From positions 223,746 to 287,745 of the forward strand of contig LYOR01000001.1 of assembly GCA_001766825.1 (NCBI GenBank): a DNA stretch of 64,000 nt. The letters run 5' to 3'. Within the stretch, counting starts at the first letter, position 1; each line of letters begins with the position of its first letter. Shown here one piece after another: positions 45,024 through 53,354 of this stretch. A model generated the notes under the pieces. That model did no database searches and was not told the DNA's origin. It saw only the letters and a program-made list of their open reading frames with translations. Source of the stretch: Candidatus Syntropharchaeum butanivorans (lineage in GTDB: Archaea > Halobacteriota > Syntropharchaeia > Syntropharchaeales > Syntropharchaeaceae). Made by a program: the position numbers and the translations under genes.

Positions 45024-45881
45024 ATGGAGATAAAGAAAATTACGGTTCTGGGAGCCGGTCTCATGGGTAATGGGATCGCTCAGGTTTGTGCACAGGCAGG
45101 ATATGAGGTCATCATGAGGGACATCGAAGATAGATTTGTCGAGAACGGGATGAACACAATCAAGAAGAACCTCCAGAAGGCAGTCGAGAAGGGGAAGATG
45201 GGTGAAGATGAGATGAACGCAGTTCTCGGGAGAATCACCGGTTTGACCGACCTTAAGGAGGCTATGAAAGACCCTGATCTTGTGATTGAGGCAGTACCTG
45301 AGAACATGGATCTTAAAAAGAGCATTTATTCAGAGATAGATGCTCTTGCACCTGAGAAAACAATCTTTGCCTCGAACACATCGAGCCTCAGCATAACAGA
45401 GATGGCGTCAGTGACCAAAAGGCCTGAGAAGTTCATCGGGATGCACTTCTTCAATCCTGTTCCGGTGATGAAGCTTGTTGAGCTGATAAGAGGGTTTTTA
45501 ACCTCAGATGAGACGCTTGAGACTGTCAGGGAGGTTACAGAAAAGCTCGGAAAGACTCCTGTTGTCTGTACAGACTCGCCAGGGTTCATCGCAAACAGGA
45601 TTGCACTCCCGATGCTCAATGAGGCATATTACGTGCTCATGGAGGGCATTGCAACCCGGGAAGATATCGATACCGCGATGAAGCTCGGATATAACCATCC
45701 GATGGGGCCCCTTGAGCTCTCAGATCTTGTGGGGCTTGACACGATCCTCTCGATACTCGACATATACTACAAGGAATTTGGTGATCCGAAATACAGGGCG
45801 TGTCCACTCCTGCGCAAGATGGTGAGGGCCGGGCTCTACGGACGAAAGAGTGGAAGAGGGTTCTACGATTACACGAAGTAA
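45024..45881 (+). CDS. 3-hydroxyacyl-CoA (3-hydroxybutyryl-CoA) dehydrogenase
   Basis: This NAD(P)-dependent enzyme interconverts 3-hydroxyacyl-CoA and 3-oxoacyl-CoA. It has 285 residues, the usual short stand-alone (Hbd-type) length. The Rossmann motif VLGAGLMGNGIAQVCAQAGY is near residues 8-27, the catalytic serine/asparagine in FASNTSSLSI near 115, and the catalytic histidine in GMHFFNPVPVMKLVE near 139. The C-terminal domain has GYNHPMGPLELSDLVGLD. The ATG at 45024 was chosen for its ribosome site. In methanogen relatives this gene points to beta-oxidation of acyl-CoA, as in butane-oxidising Syntrophoarchaeum (inference). Confidence 0.93.
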   Translation: MEIKKITVLGAGLMGNGIAQVCAQAGYEVIMRDIEDRFVENGMNTIKKNLQKAVEKGKMGEDEMNAVLGRITGLTDLKEAMKDPDLVIEAVPENMDLKKSIYSEIDALAPEKTIFASNTSSLSITEMASVTKRPEKFIGMHFFNPVPVMKLVELIRGFLTSDETLETVREVTEKLGKTPVVCTDSPGFIANRIALPMLNEAYYVLMEGIATREDIDTAMKLGYNHPMGPLELSDLVGLDTILSILDIYYKEFGDPKYRACPLLRKMVRAGLYGRKSGRGFYDYTK

Positions 45882-45965
45882 GAACCCCTTTTATTCTTCT
45901 TTTCTGATACAGTTAGGTTAAGATGTCCTCTATCCACTGAGAACTTTGATTTACCCCCTCCCCAC

Positions 45966-46650
45966 ACCGGTCAAAACCTGAACCAGACCATCTCATGAAT
46001 AATAAGTGCCACTGAGACCGGATCCCCTCCTCGATCCCCATCCTTCACACCTGTTTTCCCCTTCCTGATCCGTAATTGGCGATAGCTTACGCTAAGCCGC
46101 CTCCCGGCGTTTTATCGTGGTGATATGATAGAGATTGAAGGAAAACGCGGTGAATACCCGGAGTGTGCCCGCGGGTTGCCCGTTTCATCGCAGGCACACC
46201 ATATGCCCACACGGCATGAGCTTTTACAAAGTTCATCCTCAAATGTCCAGCATTCCGCTACGCTCCAGCTGGACTTCCAGCCTTCGGCTGGGTTCTCGCT
46301 CAAAGAGCGATAGTCCTGCCTTCGGCAGGACTCGTCTGACCGAAGGTCGGACATTGGGTGAATGAGGCGGATGCGCCTCATTACGCAGGGGTAGAGGGGA
46401 TGCAATGTAGGCTTTTCCAAAAGCCCACACGGCAAAATGTCCTGCCTTCGGCAGGACGAGTCCGATCGAAGATCGGACGCAGGGGTAGAGGGGATGCAAT
46501 CCCCCTTATGAGGCGGATGCGCCTCATTCTGGAGCAGGTTGCCTGTAGAAGCAAGGTTAGGTGTTGCATTCAAGCTTTTTGATGAGGTGGTTGGGAATGA
46601 GAGGTAGGGTTTATAAGGTCAAAAATTTCAGGACTACACAGCAACAGGCT
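45966..46650 (+). repeat. Hairpin-rich repeat element, copy 2
   Basis: This is the longer copy of the element at 20985-21369, inverted relative to it. It starts GGTCAAAACCTGAACCAGAC and ends with TTTATAAGGTCAAAAATTT. Ten short hairpins lie between 46245 and 46527, including 46277-46291 (CCAGCC-TTC-GGCTGG), 46296-46310 (TCGCTC-AAA-GAGCGA), 46313-46331 and 46439-46457 (GTCCTGCC-TTC-GGCAGGAC). Others are 46334-46352 and 46460-46478 (GTCCGATC-GAA-GATCGGAC), and 46361-46382 and 46508-46527 (ATGAGGCG-GATG-CGCCTCAT). No convincing gene lies inside; short frames through it are artefacts of the repeats. Confidence 0.8.
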
Positions 46651-47262
46651 CCATATATTCGGGAAAAATGTATTCATTGCTTCTTCTTCTGCAATCCTTA
46701 GAAGAAATCCAGTGAAGCGTATTTATAAACCCGATTCTCACAAGAAGATCAACAGTCTCACGAGTTAGAGCTATTGTGGAATTGAAAGCTGCGTTAAAAA
46801 GAGCGGCAAATTTGTACATGTTATCAATCCAATGACCATAGTCCTCGTCGCTTGAGGGAAATAAGCCCTGTCTGTCTTTTACCTTGCAATAAAGCCAGGC
46901 GATGTATCTCTCTTCCTGCGAAGCTTTCTTAAGTCTTTCAAGCGTTCTCTCCCTTAAAACTTCCCCATATCTCTCATTTATCGTTTTCCTGATATCTCCC
47001 CCAAATTTCAGATATCCAGTAGCAAAATCAATCCCGGCATCTTCTATTTCATGGATTAGCTTATTGTAAATCTCTCTGCCTTATCAGGATCAAGATCGTA
47101 TCGCTTCTCTATATTCCCTTCGATCAGTCCATGATCTGGTGAACAACCTTTTCTAATTGCCGCCGTATAGCTTGTAGGATTTCTGGCCCACTGATACAGG
47201 GCGTCTAACATCACAACGTCATCTTTAAACTTATCAACCAGCCCTTTGGCCTCTTCACTCAT
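46634..47262 (-). pseudogene. Frameshifted gene of unknown function
   Basis: Two frames join into one protein of about 209 residues. The first starts MSEEAKGLVDKFKDDVVMLD at 47262, and the second runs from about 47078 (REIYNKLIHEIEDAGIDFAT) to the stop at 46634. The break, near GCAGAGAGATT at about 47078, is explained by one missing base. The protein is soluble, helical and unrecognised; WARNPTSYTAAIRKGCSPDH suggests a conserved N-terminal block. A ribosome site AGAGGGGA precedes the ATG. It may be a recent pseudogene or a sequencing error. Its 3' end overlaps the end of repeat copy 2. Confidence 0.6.
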
Positions 47263-47289
47263 GGAAGATTCCCCTCTGATTACATAATG

Positions 47290-48633
47290 CTAAGAGCATT
47301 TATTATTATCTTTCCCCCCAACAACCCTCCTCACCCTATCCACCGCAACTCCAATATAGTTCCTGTGATCAAGCACCCTGTCGATCTCATCCTCGCTCAA
47401 ATACTCGCGTACAATAATATTTTCAAGCAGAACATCCCTCAACCCTACCCCTCTCTCAACCGCCTCCATCGAAAGCTCCCTTATAAGCTCATGCGCGCGC
47501 TGTCTGCTCATGCCCTTTCTGGTGAGCTCGATCATGACAGCCTCTGCCATATCCAGACCTTGCATGAGCTTGAGATTTGCTTTGATACGGTCATGGTGTA
47601 AGACCAGCCCCTTCAGGATCCTGGTCGTGAGTACAATGATATGATCGGTCAGAATACAGCTTTCAGGAAAGATCACACGCTCGGATGATGAGTTTGTGAG
47701 ATCTCGTTCCTCCCACAGCGTGTTGTTAAGAAGGGCCGGCTCAACCATACCCCGGACAATCCTTGCAAGCCCGCATACCTGCTCACTCTTGATGGGGTTC
47801 CTCTTGTGGGGCATCGTGGATGATCCAACCTGACGCTCACCGAATGCCTCTGAGACCTCGCCGATCTCACTTCTCTGGAGGTTTCTTACTGTTGTACAGA
47901 TCTTATCAAGCGTTGTTGCGATGCTGGCAAGCGCAAATACAAACTCCGCATGACGATCACGCTGGATGACCTGGTTTGTGATCTCAGCAGGTTTAAGCCC
48001 CAAGATCTCCATAACTCTCTGTTCAATCTCAATTGCATGCGCTCCTAAGGGTGCTCCGGTCCCAACAGCCCCGCTCATCTTACCCACCGCGATCCTGCCC
48101 CTGATCTCACCCAACCGCCCGATATGCCGCCTCACCTCCATCGCCCAGAGCGCAAACCTCATCCCGTAGGTTGTGGGAACCGCGATCTGTCCATGGGTAC
48201 GGGCAACACATACAAGATCCTTCGTCCCCTCTGCAAGGTCAAGCAGGGTCCTCTCAAGCTCCCTGAGCCTTGTTGTGATCAGGTCAAGTGAGTCCCGGAG
48301 CATGATGGCAAGCGCGGTATCAACGATATCATACGAGGTTGCGCCAAAATGCACCCACCTACCTGCATCACCCGCACACTCACTCAGGGCAAGGACAACC
48401 GCCATGAGGTCATGATCTATCTCAGCCTCAATCTCCTTGACGCGGGCAAGCTCAACCTCATCCACCGCCTGCCTGATTCTTTCTGCTGCATCCTCCGGAA
48501 TCAATCCAGCTTCGGCCTCTGCTGCTGCAAGAGCTGCCTCAACCGCGAGATACGCCCTCAGCCTTGAAGTCTCCTCCCAGATTGCCTTCATCTCAGGCGT
48601 TCCATACCTGAACTCAATCGGGTGTATCGACAT
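47290..48633 (-). CDS. purB: Adenylosuccinate lyase
   Basis: PurB splits adenylosuccinate and SAICAR with release of fumarate in purine synthesis. The protein has 447 residues. The superfamily signature SSTMPHKRNPIKSEQVCG is near 263, with the catalytic serine; HFGATSYDIVDTA near 93 and ARTHGQIAVPTTYG near 143 are the other active-site blocks. It overlaps purS and is the last gene of the long hdr-pur run. Confidence 0.95.
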   Translation of the reverse strand: MSIHPIEFRYGTPEMKAIWEETSRLRAYLAVEAALAAAEAEAGLIPEDAAERIRQAVDEVELARVKEIEAEIDHDLMAVVLALSECAGDAGRWVHFGATSYDIVDTALAIMLRDSLDLITTRLRELERTLLDLAEGTKDLVCVARTHGQIAVPTTYGMRFALWAMEVRRHIGRLGEIRGRIAVGKMSGAVGTGAPLGAHAIEIEQRVMEILGLKPAEITNQVIQRDRHAEFVFALASIATTLDKICTTVRNLQRSEIGEVSEAFGERQVGSSTMPHKRNPIKSEQVCGLARIVRGMVEPALLNNTLWEERDLTNSSSERVIFPESCILTDHIIVLTTRILKGLVLHHDRIKANLKLMQGLDMAEAVMIELTRKGMSRQRAHELIRELSMEAVERGVGLRDVLLENIIVREYLSEDEIDRVLDHRNYIGVAVDRVRRVVGGKDNNKCS

Positions 48634-48877
48634 TGTTACCTATCTTGATCTCATATTCCTGTATCACAGGGTTTGCAAGAAGCATCCTGCACATCTTATC
48701 AACCCGCTCACGGGCAAGATCAGGGTCATCACACTCAAGCTCGATCCTGTAAGTCTTGATAAATGAGACGGATCTTACCTCACCAAACCCAAGCTCACGA
48801 AGCGCCTTGGCGGTTGTTGCGCCCTCAGGATCTGCAACCCCATGCTTCAGGTGGATCTGAACGACTGCCTGTATCAT
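48614..48877 (-). CDS. purS: Phosphoribosylformylglycinamidine synthase subunit PurS
   Basis: PurS is the small subunit that bridges PurL and PurQ in the FGAM synthase step of purine synthesis. It has 87 residues, of usual length. The pattern HLKHGVADPEGATTAKALRE followed by LGFGEVRSV and the C-terminal MCRMLLANPVIQEYEI identify it. It begins three bases after the hdrB stop and overlaps purB by 20 bases. Confidence 0.93.
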   Translation of the reverse strand: MIQAVVQIHLKHGVADPEGATTAKALRELGFGEVRSVSFIKTYRIELECDDPDLARERVDKMCRMLLANPVIQEYEIKIGNNVDTPD

Positions 48878-48880
48878 TTA

Positions 48881-49777
48881 CTACGCCCGCTCTGTCGCGA
48901 GTATTCGCCTGATGACATCATCCCTCGGTGTGTTCTCGATGAAAGCGACTTTATTTCGGTCAAAACCCATCAAGAGCGCGAGAACCTGGTTGTAGTAGAA
49001 GACAGGGGTTGAGAAGTCTTCCCCCTTCTCTCGAAGCTGCATCTGCCCGAGATCGAACTGCATGTGGCAGAACGGACATATATCAATGAGCATATCAGCC
49101 TCAAGCTCCTTAATCTGGACCATCTTCTTCCGCATGATTGAGAGTGAAAGATCCCGATCGTTCGCGAATAAACCGCCCCCGGCACCACAGCAAGTGTGTT
49201 TCTCAGGGAATTCGAGACTCTCCGCGCCCCACGCTTTCACAAGATCGTCCAGCATGTGGGGCTTCTCAGGATCGTCGAGCTCCTCAACCCGGTACGGGCG
49301 GAGGACGTGACATCCATAATGAACCGCGACCTTGAAACCCTCTAAACGATCATTGGCAATCTTCTTGATCCGATCCACACCGATATCCTCATACACAACC
49401 TCAACAAGGTGCTTGACCTTTGCCGTTCCCCGGTATTCCCGCCCCATCTCTGATAATATCTCATTAACACGACTTTTTCGCTCTGGATCAGACTGAAGAA
49501 GCTTGTTTGCCCAGTTAAGTGAGCCCTGACATCCACCACAGAAGGTCATGACGTCAAGGCCAAGCTCCTCCGCGATCGATATGTTTCTCGCAGATACTGT
49601 AAGGGCTGCAAGCTCATCAAAATTCTTGAACCCTGCCCCTGGTGCCGGGCAGCACGTTGCACCCTCCATATCGACAAGCTCAATGCCAAGCTCCTTAAAC
49701 GTAAGCCTGATCGAGTTCTCGATGTCAGGATACCTCAGAGGTCCGATACAGCCGAGATAAAGTGCATATGATGTCAT
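48881..49777 (-). CDS. hdrB: Heterodisulfide reductase subunit B (second set)
   Basis: HdrB carries two CCG domains that bind the unusual non-cubane iron-sulfur clusters where CoM-S-S-CoB is reduced. The protein has 298 residues. First domain: YLGCIGPL, CCPAPGAG and FCGGCQGSLNWAN (residues 6-90). Second domain: YGCHVLRP near 153, HTCCGAGGGLFAND near 193 and DICPFCHMQFD near 231. Both sets of cysteines are complete, so it should be active. It follows hdrC by one base and precedes purS. Confidence 0.93.
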   Translation of the reverse strand: MTSYALYLGCIGPLRYPDIENSIRLTFKELGIELVDMEGATCCPAPGAGFKNFDELAALTVSARNISIAEELGLDVMTFCGGCQGSLNWANKLLQSDPERKSRVNEILSEMGREYRGTAKVKHLVEVVYEDIGVDRIKKIANDRLEGFKVAVHYGCHVLRPYRVEELDDPEKPHMLDDLVKAWGAESLEFPEKHTCCGAGGGLFANDRDLSLSIMRKKMVQIKELEADMLIDICPFCHMQFDLGQMQLREKGEDFSTPVFYYNQVLALLMGFDRNKVAFIENTPRDDVIRRILATERA

Positions 49778-49778
49778 T

Positions 49779-50318
49779 TCACCCCTCCAGCTCCATTTTT
49801 TCCCAGTTAAACCTGATTATCTCGGCAATACCCCGTTTTTTAACGATTAACTGAATCTCCCTGATCGCTTCAGGATAGGTTGCAGCGGTCGGCGGCCTTG
49901 CTGGAAGCCCCATTGCCTCACGCTTCTTCTCGATCTCCTCGAGGCTTGGAACAGCGTGACCGAACTTTGTGATGTTTGCAGATGTATTTCTGGACGCCTG
50001 AGGTGTGTAGCCCTCACGGGCTGCGACCCTTCTCAGGGCAAGGATCACATCTGTTGGCTTTGCATCCTGTGGACAACGATCAAAGCATGTAAAGCAGGTT
50101 GTACAGCACCAGATATCCTTCGCCGGTAGGACCTGTTCACTCAACCCAAGCGCGGCCTTTCGCATGATTCGCCGTATACGAAAGAAGAACTCGGTACCTA
50201 CAGGACAATCAGAGCTGCACGTCCCGCATTGATAACATGCAAGTAGGTCGATTCCTCCAAACTCCTTTACCCGCTGAGGCAATGTCCTATCTGCATTTTT
50301 AAGCTCGATTACTTCCAT
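49779..50318 (-). CDS. hdrC: Heterodisulfide reductase subunit C (second set)
   Basis: HdrC passes electrons from HdrA to HdrB through two 4Fe-4S clusters. The protein has 179 residues. The two cluster motifs are CYQCGTCSSDCPVG near 35 and CCTTCFTCFDRCPQD near 71. It lies between the 1,003-aa hdrA and hdrB, all tightly spaced. Confidence 0.92.
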   Translation of the reverse strand: MEVIELKNADRTLPQRVKEFGGIDLLACYQCGTCSSDCPVGTEFFFRIRRIMRKAALGLSEQVLPAKDIWCCTTCFTCFDRCPQDAKPTDVILALRRVAAREGYTPQASRNTSANITKFGHAVPSLEEIEKKREAMGLPARPPTAATYPEAIREIQLIVKKRGIAEIIRFNWEKMELEG

Positions 50319-50328
50319 TAAAAATCAC

Positions 50329-53300
50329 CTACGTCGCCCCAAATGCATCTATCTGAGCCATTATCTGCATATCCATGAAGTGATTCATCGTTATGGCGCT
50401 TGATGGGCACCCACACCCACAGACGCCACAACCCTTGCACTTTGCCTCATTGATCCTTGCAACAAGCGCACCCCTCTCATTCACAACAAGCTCTGGAACC
50501 TCGTAGGGACAGGCCGCAACACACACGCCACATCCACTGCATATAAGCTCGTTGACCTTTGCGATCGTCCCTTCTGACTCGATGAAAGGTCTTGAAAGAA
50601 CCGTACATGCACGGGAGACCGCGGCACACGCCTGTGAAACCGTCTCTCCAATGAGCTTCGGTGAGTGTGCAAGCCCACAGAGGAACACCCCATCTGTTGC
50701 AAAATCAACAGGTCTCAGCTTTGCATGGGCCTCGAGGAAGAAGCCATGCTCGGTGAGTGGAAGCTTGAGGAGCTCTGAGATGCGGGGATTGTCCGCTGCA
50801 GGTATCGTTGCAGCACTCAGGACCAGAAGATCGGGCTCGATTATGAACTTCTCCTTCAGGAGCTGATCAACAACCCCGACCTTAAGCAGATCGCCATCCT
50901 TTGTAACCTCTGGCTTTTCATCCTTTTCATATCTGATAAATATCACACCAAGATCCCTTGCACGTCTGTAGTACTCCTCCTTGAAGCCATAGGCCCGTAT
51001 ATCTCGATAAAGTATGTAGACATCTGCATCTGGATAATTCTCCTTTATAACGATCGAGTTCTTTATCGCGGTTGCACAACAGACCCTTGAGCAGTACGTC
51101 CTCTCCTCCTCTCTCGATCCAACACACTGGATCATCACGACGGTCTTTCCAGAGAGATCGAGCTTGCCCTCATCCATCAGCTCCTCAAACTCATGCTGGG
51201 TTACAATCCGCTCATCTTCACCATAGAGGTACTCCTTCGGTTTATACTCCTCAGCCCCGGTTGCAACGATGATGACCCCACAGCCGATCTCCCGTTTCTC
51301 GCCATTTCTCGATAGATTTACCTTGAAGTTCCCGATGTAGCCCTCGATCGAGTCGATCGTCGTTGATTTCATCACCTCGATCATCGGGTTTGTCTCAACC
51401 TCCTCGATCATACGCCTGAGAAGCTCCTGTGGATCTTCGCCCGATAGGCTGTATCGTATAGATCTTAAATTTCCACCAAGCTCTGCCTCCTTCTCAATGA
51501 GATACACCCGGTATCCCTGTCTGGTCATCTCACTTGCTGCGGTCATCCCCGCGATCCCACCACCGATCACCATACATTCATGGTTCATCTCGATCGGGAT
51601 TGTCTTAAGGGGTTGTAACATGTTTGCCTTTGCAACTGCCATTCTTACAAGGTCCTTAGCCTTCTCAGTCGCCTTTTCAGGCTCATGCATATGGACCCAG
51701 GAGCACTGATCCCTGATGTTCGCCATCTCAAAGAGGTATGGGTTCAATCCCGCCTCCCTGCAGGTGTTTCTGAAGAGTGGCTCGTGGGTTCTGGGGGAGC
51801 AGGATGCTACAATCACCCTGTTGAGGTTGTACTCCTTTATAACCTCCTGTATGTGCTTCTGATTATCCTGAGAGCAAGCATAAAGATCGTTCTCTGCATA
51901 AACAACCCCTGGCAGTGTTTTTGCATACTCAACAACCGCGAGAACGTCAACAACGCTCGCGATATTGATCCCACAATGGCAGACAAACACCCCGATTCTT
52001 GGAAGCTCACCACTCACATCCCGCTCCGGTGGGAACTCGCGCTCTGTTACCTGCGTGTGCCTGCTTGTGGAGATGAGAGCTGATGCCTTCGCAGATGCAC
52101 CTGAACCCTGAGCAACCGTCTCAGGGATGTCTTTCGGCTCCACAAACGCACCACAGACATAGATCCCTTCACGACCTGTCTCAAGTGGTGTGAACTCACC
52201 GGTCTCACAGAACCCAAACTTATTGAGGTCGATGCCCAGTATCCGAGCAAGCTCCCTGTTGCCATCCGGTGGCTGGAACCCGACAGAGAGTACGACCACA
52301 TCAAACTCCCGTTCTTCGATCTCTCCTTCCTCATTCTCGTACCGGATGAAAAGCCCACCGTCAGTCCTTACCTTCACCGATGGTACCCTGCACCTTATGA
52401 ACTCGATCCCGTACTCATCCTTCGCACGGTTGTAGTACTCCTCAAAGCCCTTCCCGAAGGTGCGCATATCCATGTAGAAGATCGTGCATGAGAGGTCAGG
52501 AACATGTTCCTTCGCGATCACAGCCTCCTTTATCGCGTATGTGCAGCAGACAGATGAGCAGTAACCCCGGTCAAGCCTCTCATTCCTCGACCCCACGCAC
52601 TGAATCCATGCGATCGACTTTGGCTCCTCGCCGGTCGACGGCTTTATGACATGCCCACCGGTGGGACCGGTAGGTGCAAGAAAACGCTCAAACTCGATTG
52701 ATCGAAGAACGTCCGGGTGGTCGTACCTGTACTCCTTCATCAGCTCTGGATCAAATGTCTTATATCCAGGAGCAAGTACCACGCTCCCGATATCTATCGT
52801 TATCTCACTATCCGTAAGGTTAAAATCGATCGCACCAGATTCACAGACCACCTTACAGAGTCCGCACCCCATACACGTCTCTTTGCGCCTTGTAGCCTTG
52901 AGAGGAACCGCCTGTGGGAATGGTATGAAGATGTTCTTTGTCCCTCTCAGATTCTCATTGAACCCATCCAGGATCTCAACCGGGCAGACAGAGATACATG
53001 AACCGCACCCGGTGCACTTCTCTTCGTCCACGTATCGTGTCCGCTTCCTGATCCTGGCTTTAAACGATCCGGGTTCTCCAGAAAGCTCGAGAAGATCACA
53101 GTTTGTGAGAAGCTCGATATTCGGGTGCCCAGCCACATCAACAAGCTTCGGCGAGATGATACACATTGCACAGTCATTCGTCGGGAATGTCTTATCGAGC
53201 TTTGCCATGTACCCACCGATACTCGGATACTCGGTCAGAAGATAGACCTTAAATCCGGAGTCTGCGAGATCGAGTGCTGACTGCATCCCCGCAATCCCTG

Positions 53301-53340
53301 CGCCGACAACAAGGACTGCTCCGATCTTATCTTCGCTCAT
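50329..53340 (-). CDS. hdrA: HdrA with an extra N-terminal FAD module, 1,003 aa
   Basis: HdrA is the FAD-containing subunit of heterodisulfide reductase where electron bifurcation takes place. This one is 1,003 residues, much longer than the roughly 650 of a classical HdrA. Residues 1-430 form an HdrA-like FAD module (VGAGIAGMQSALDLA) with TNDCAMCIISPKL and two ferredoxin motifs (CTGCGSCISVCP near 113, CMGCGLCKVVCE near 157). From about 450 a classical HdrA follows: VCHCGINI near 456, a second FAD fold GGGIAGMTAASEM near 593, and C-terminal CSGCGVCVAACP and CKGCGVCGCGCP (near 935 and 973). Cysteines are complete. It pairs with a second, cysteine-poor HdrA just upstream. Confidence 0.9.
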   Translation of the reverse strand: MSEDKIGAVLVVGAGIAGMQSALDLADSGFKVYLLTEYPSIGGYMAKLDKTFPTNDCAMCIISPKLVDVAGHPNIELLTNCDLLELSGEPGSFKARIRKRTRYVDEEKCTGCGSCISVCPVEILDGFNENLRGTKNIFIPFPQAVPLKATRRKETCMGCGLCKVVCESGAIDFNLTDSEITIDIGSVVLAPGYKTFDPELMKEYRYDHPDVLRSIEFERFLAPTGPTGGHVIKPSTGEEPKSIAWIQCVGSRNERLDRGYCSSVCCTYAIKEAVIAKEHVPDLSCTIFYMDMRTFGKGFEEYYNRAKDEYGIEFIRCRVPSVKVRTDGGLFIRYENEEGEIEEREFDVVVLSVGFQPPDGNRELARILGIDLNKFGFCETGEFTPLETGREGIYVCGAFVEPKDIPETVAQGSGASAKASALISTSRHTQVTEREFPPERDVSGELPRIGVFVCHCGINIASVVDVLAVVEYAKTLPGVVYAENDLYACSQDNQKHIQEVIKEYNLNRVIVASCSPRTHEPLFRNTCREAGLNPYLFEMANIRDQCSWVHMHEPEKATEKAKDLVRMAVAKANMLQPLKTIPIEMNHECMVIGGGIAGMTAASEMTRQGYRVYLIEKEAELGGNLRSIRYSLSGEDPQELLRRMIEEVETNPMIEVMKSTTIDSIEGYIGNFKVNLSRNGEKREIGCGVIIVATGAEEYKPKEYLYGEDERIVTQHEFEELMDEGKLDLSGKTVVMIQCVGSREEERTYCSRVCCATAIKNSIVIKENYPDADVYILYRDIRAYGFKEEYYRRARDLGVIFIRYEKDEKPEVTKDGDLLKVGVVDQLLKEKFIIEPDLLVLSAATIPAADNPRISELLKLPLTEHGFFLEAHAKLRPVDFATDGVFLCGLAHSPKLIGETVSQACAAVSRACTVLSRPFIESEGTIAKVNELICSGCGVCVAACPYEVPELVVNERGALVARINEAKCKGCGVCGCGCPSSAITMNHFMDMQIMAQIDAFGAT

Positions 53341-53354
53341 GCTACCACGTTGGC

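Noticed and set aside
46245..46527. Possible CRISPR array
   Set aside because: The repeated units are different self-paired hairpins with no regular spacing and no constant repeat-spacer pattern; no cas gene is in the window.
46112..46573. Several 60-150-codon frames on both strands
   Set aside because: They are produced by palindromes of the hairpin array; strand-symmetric and low in complexity.
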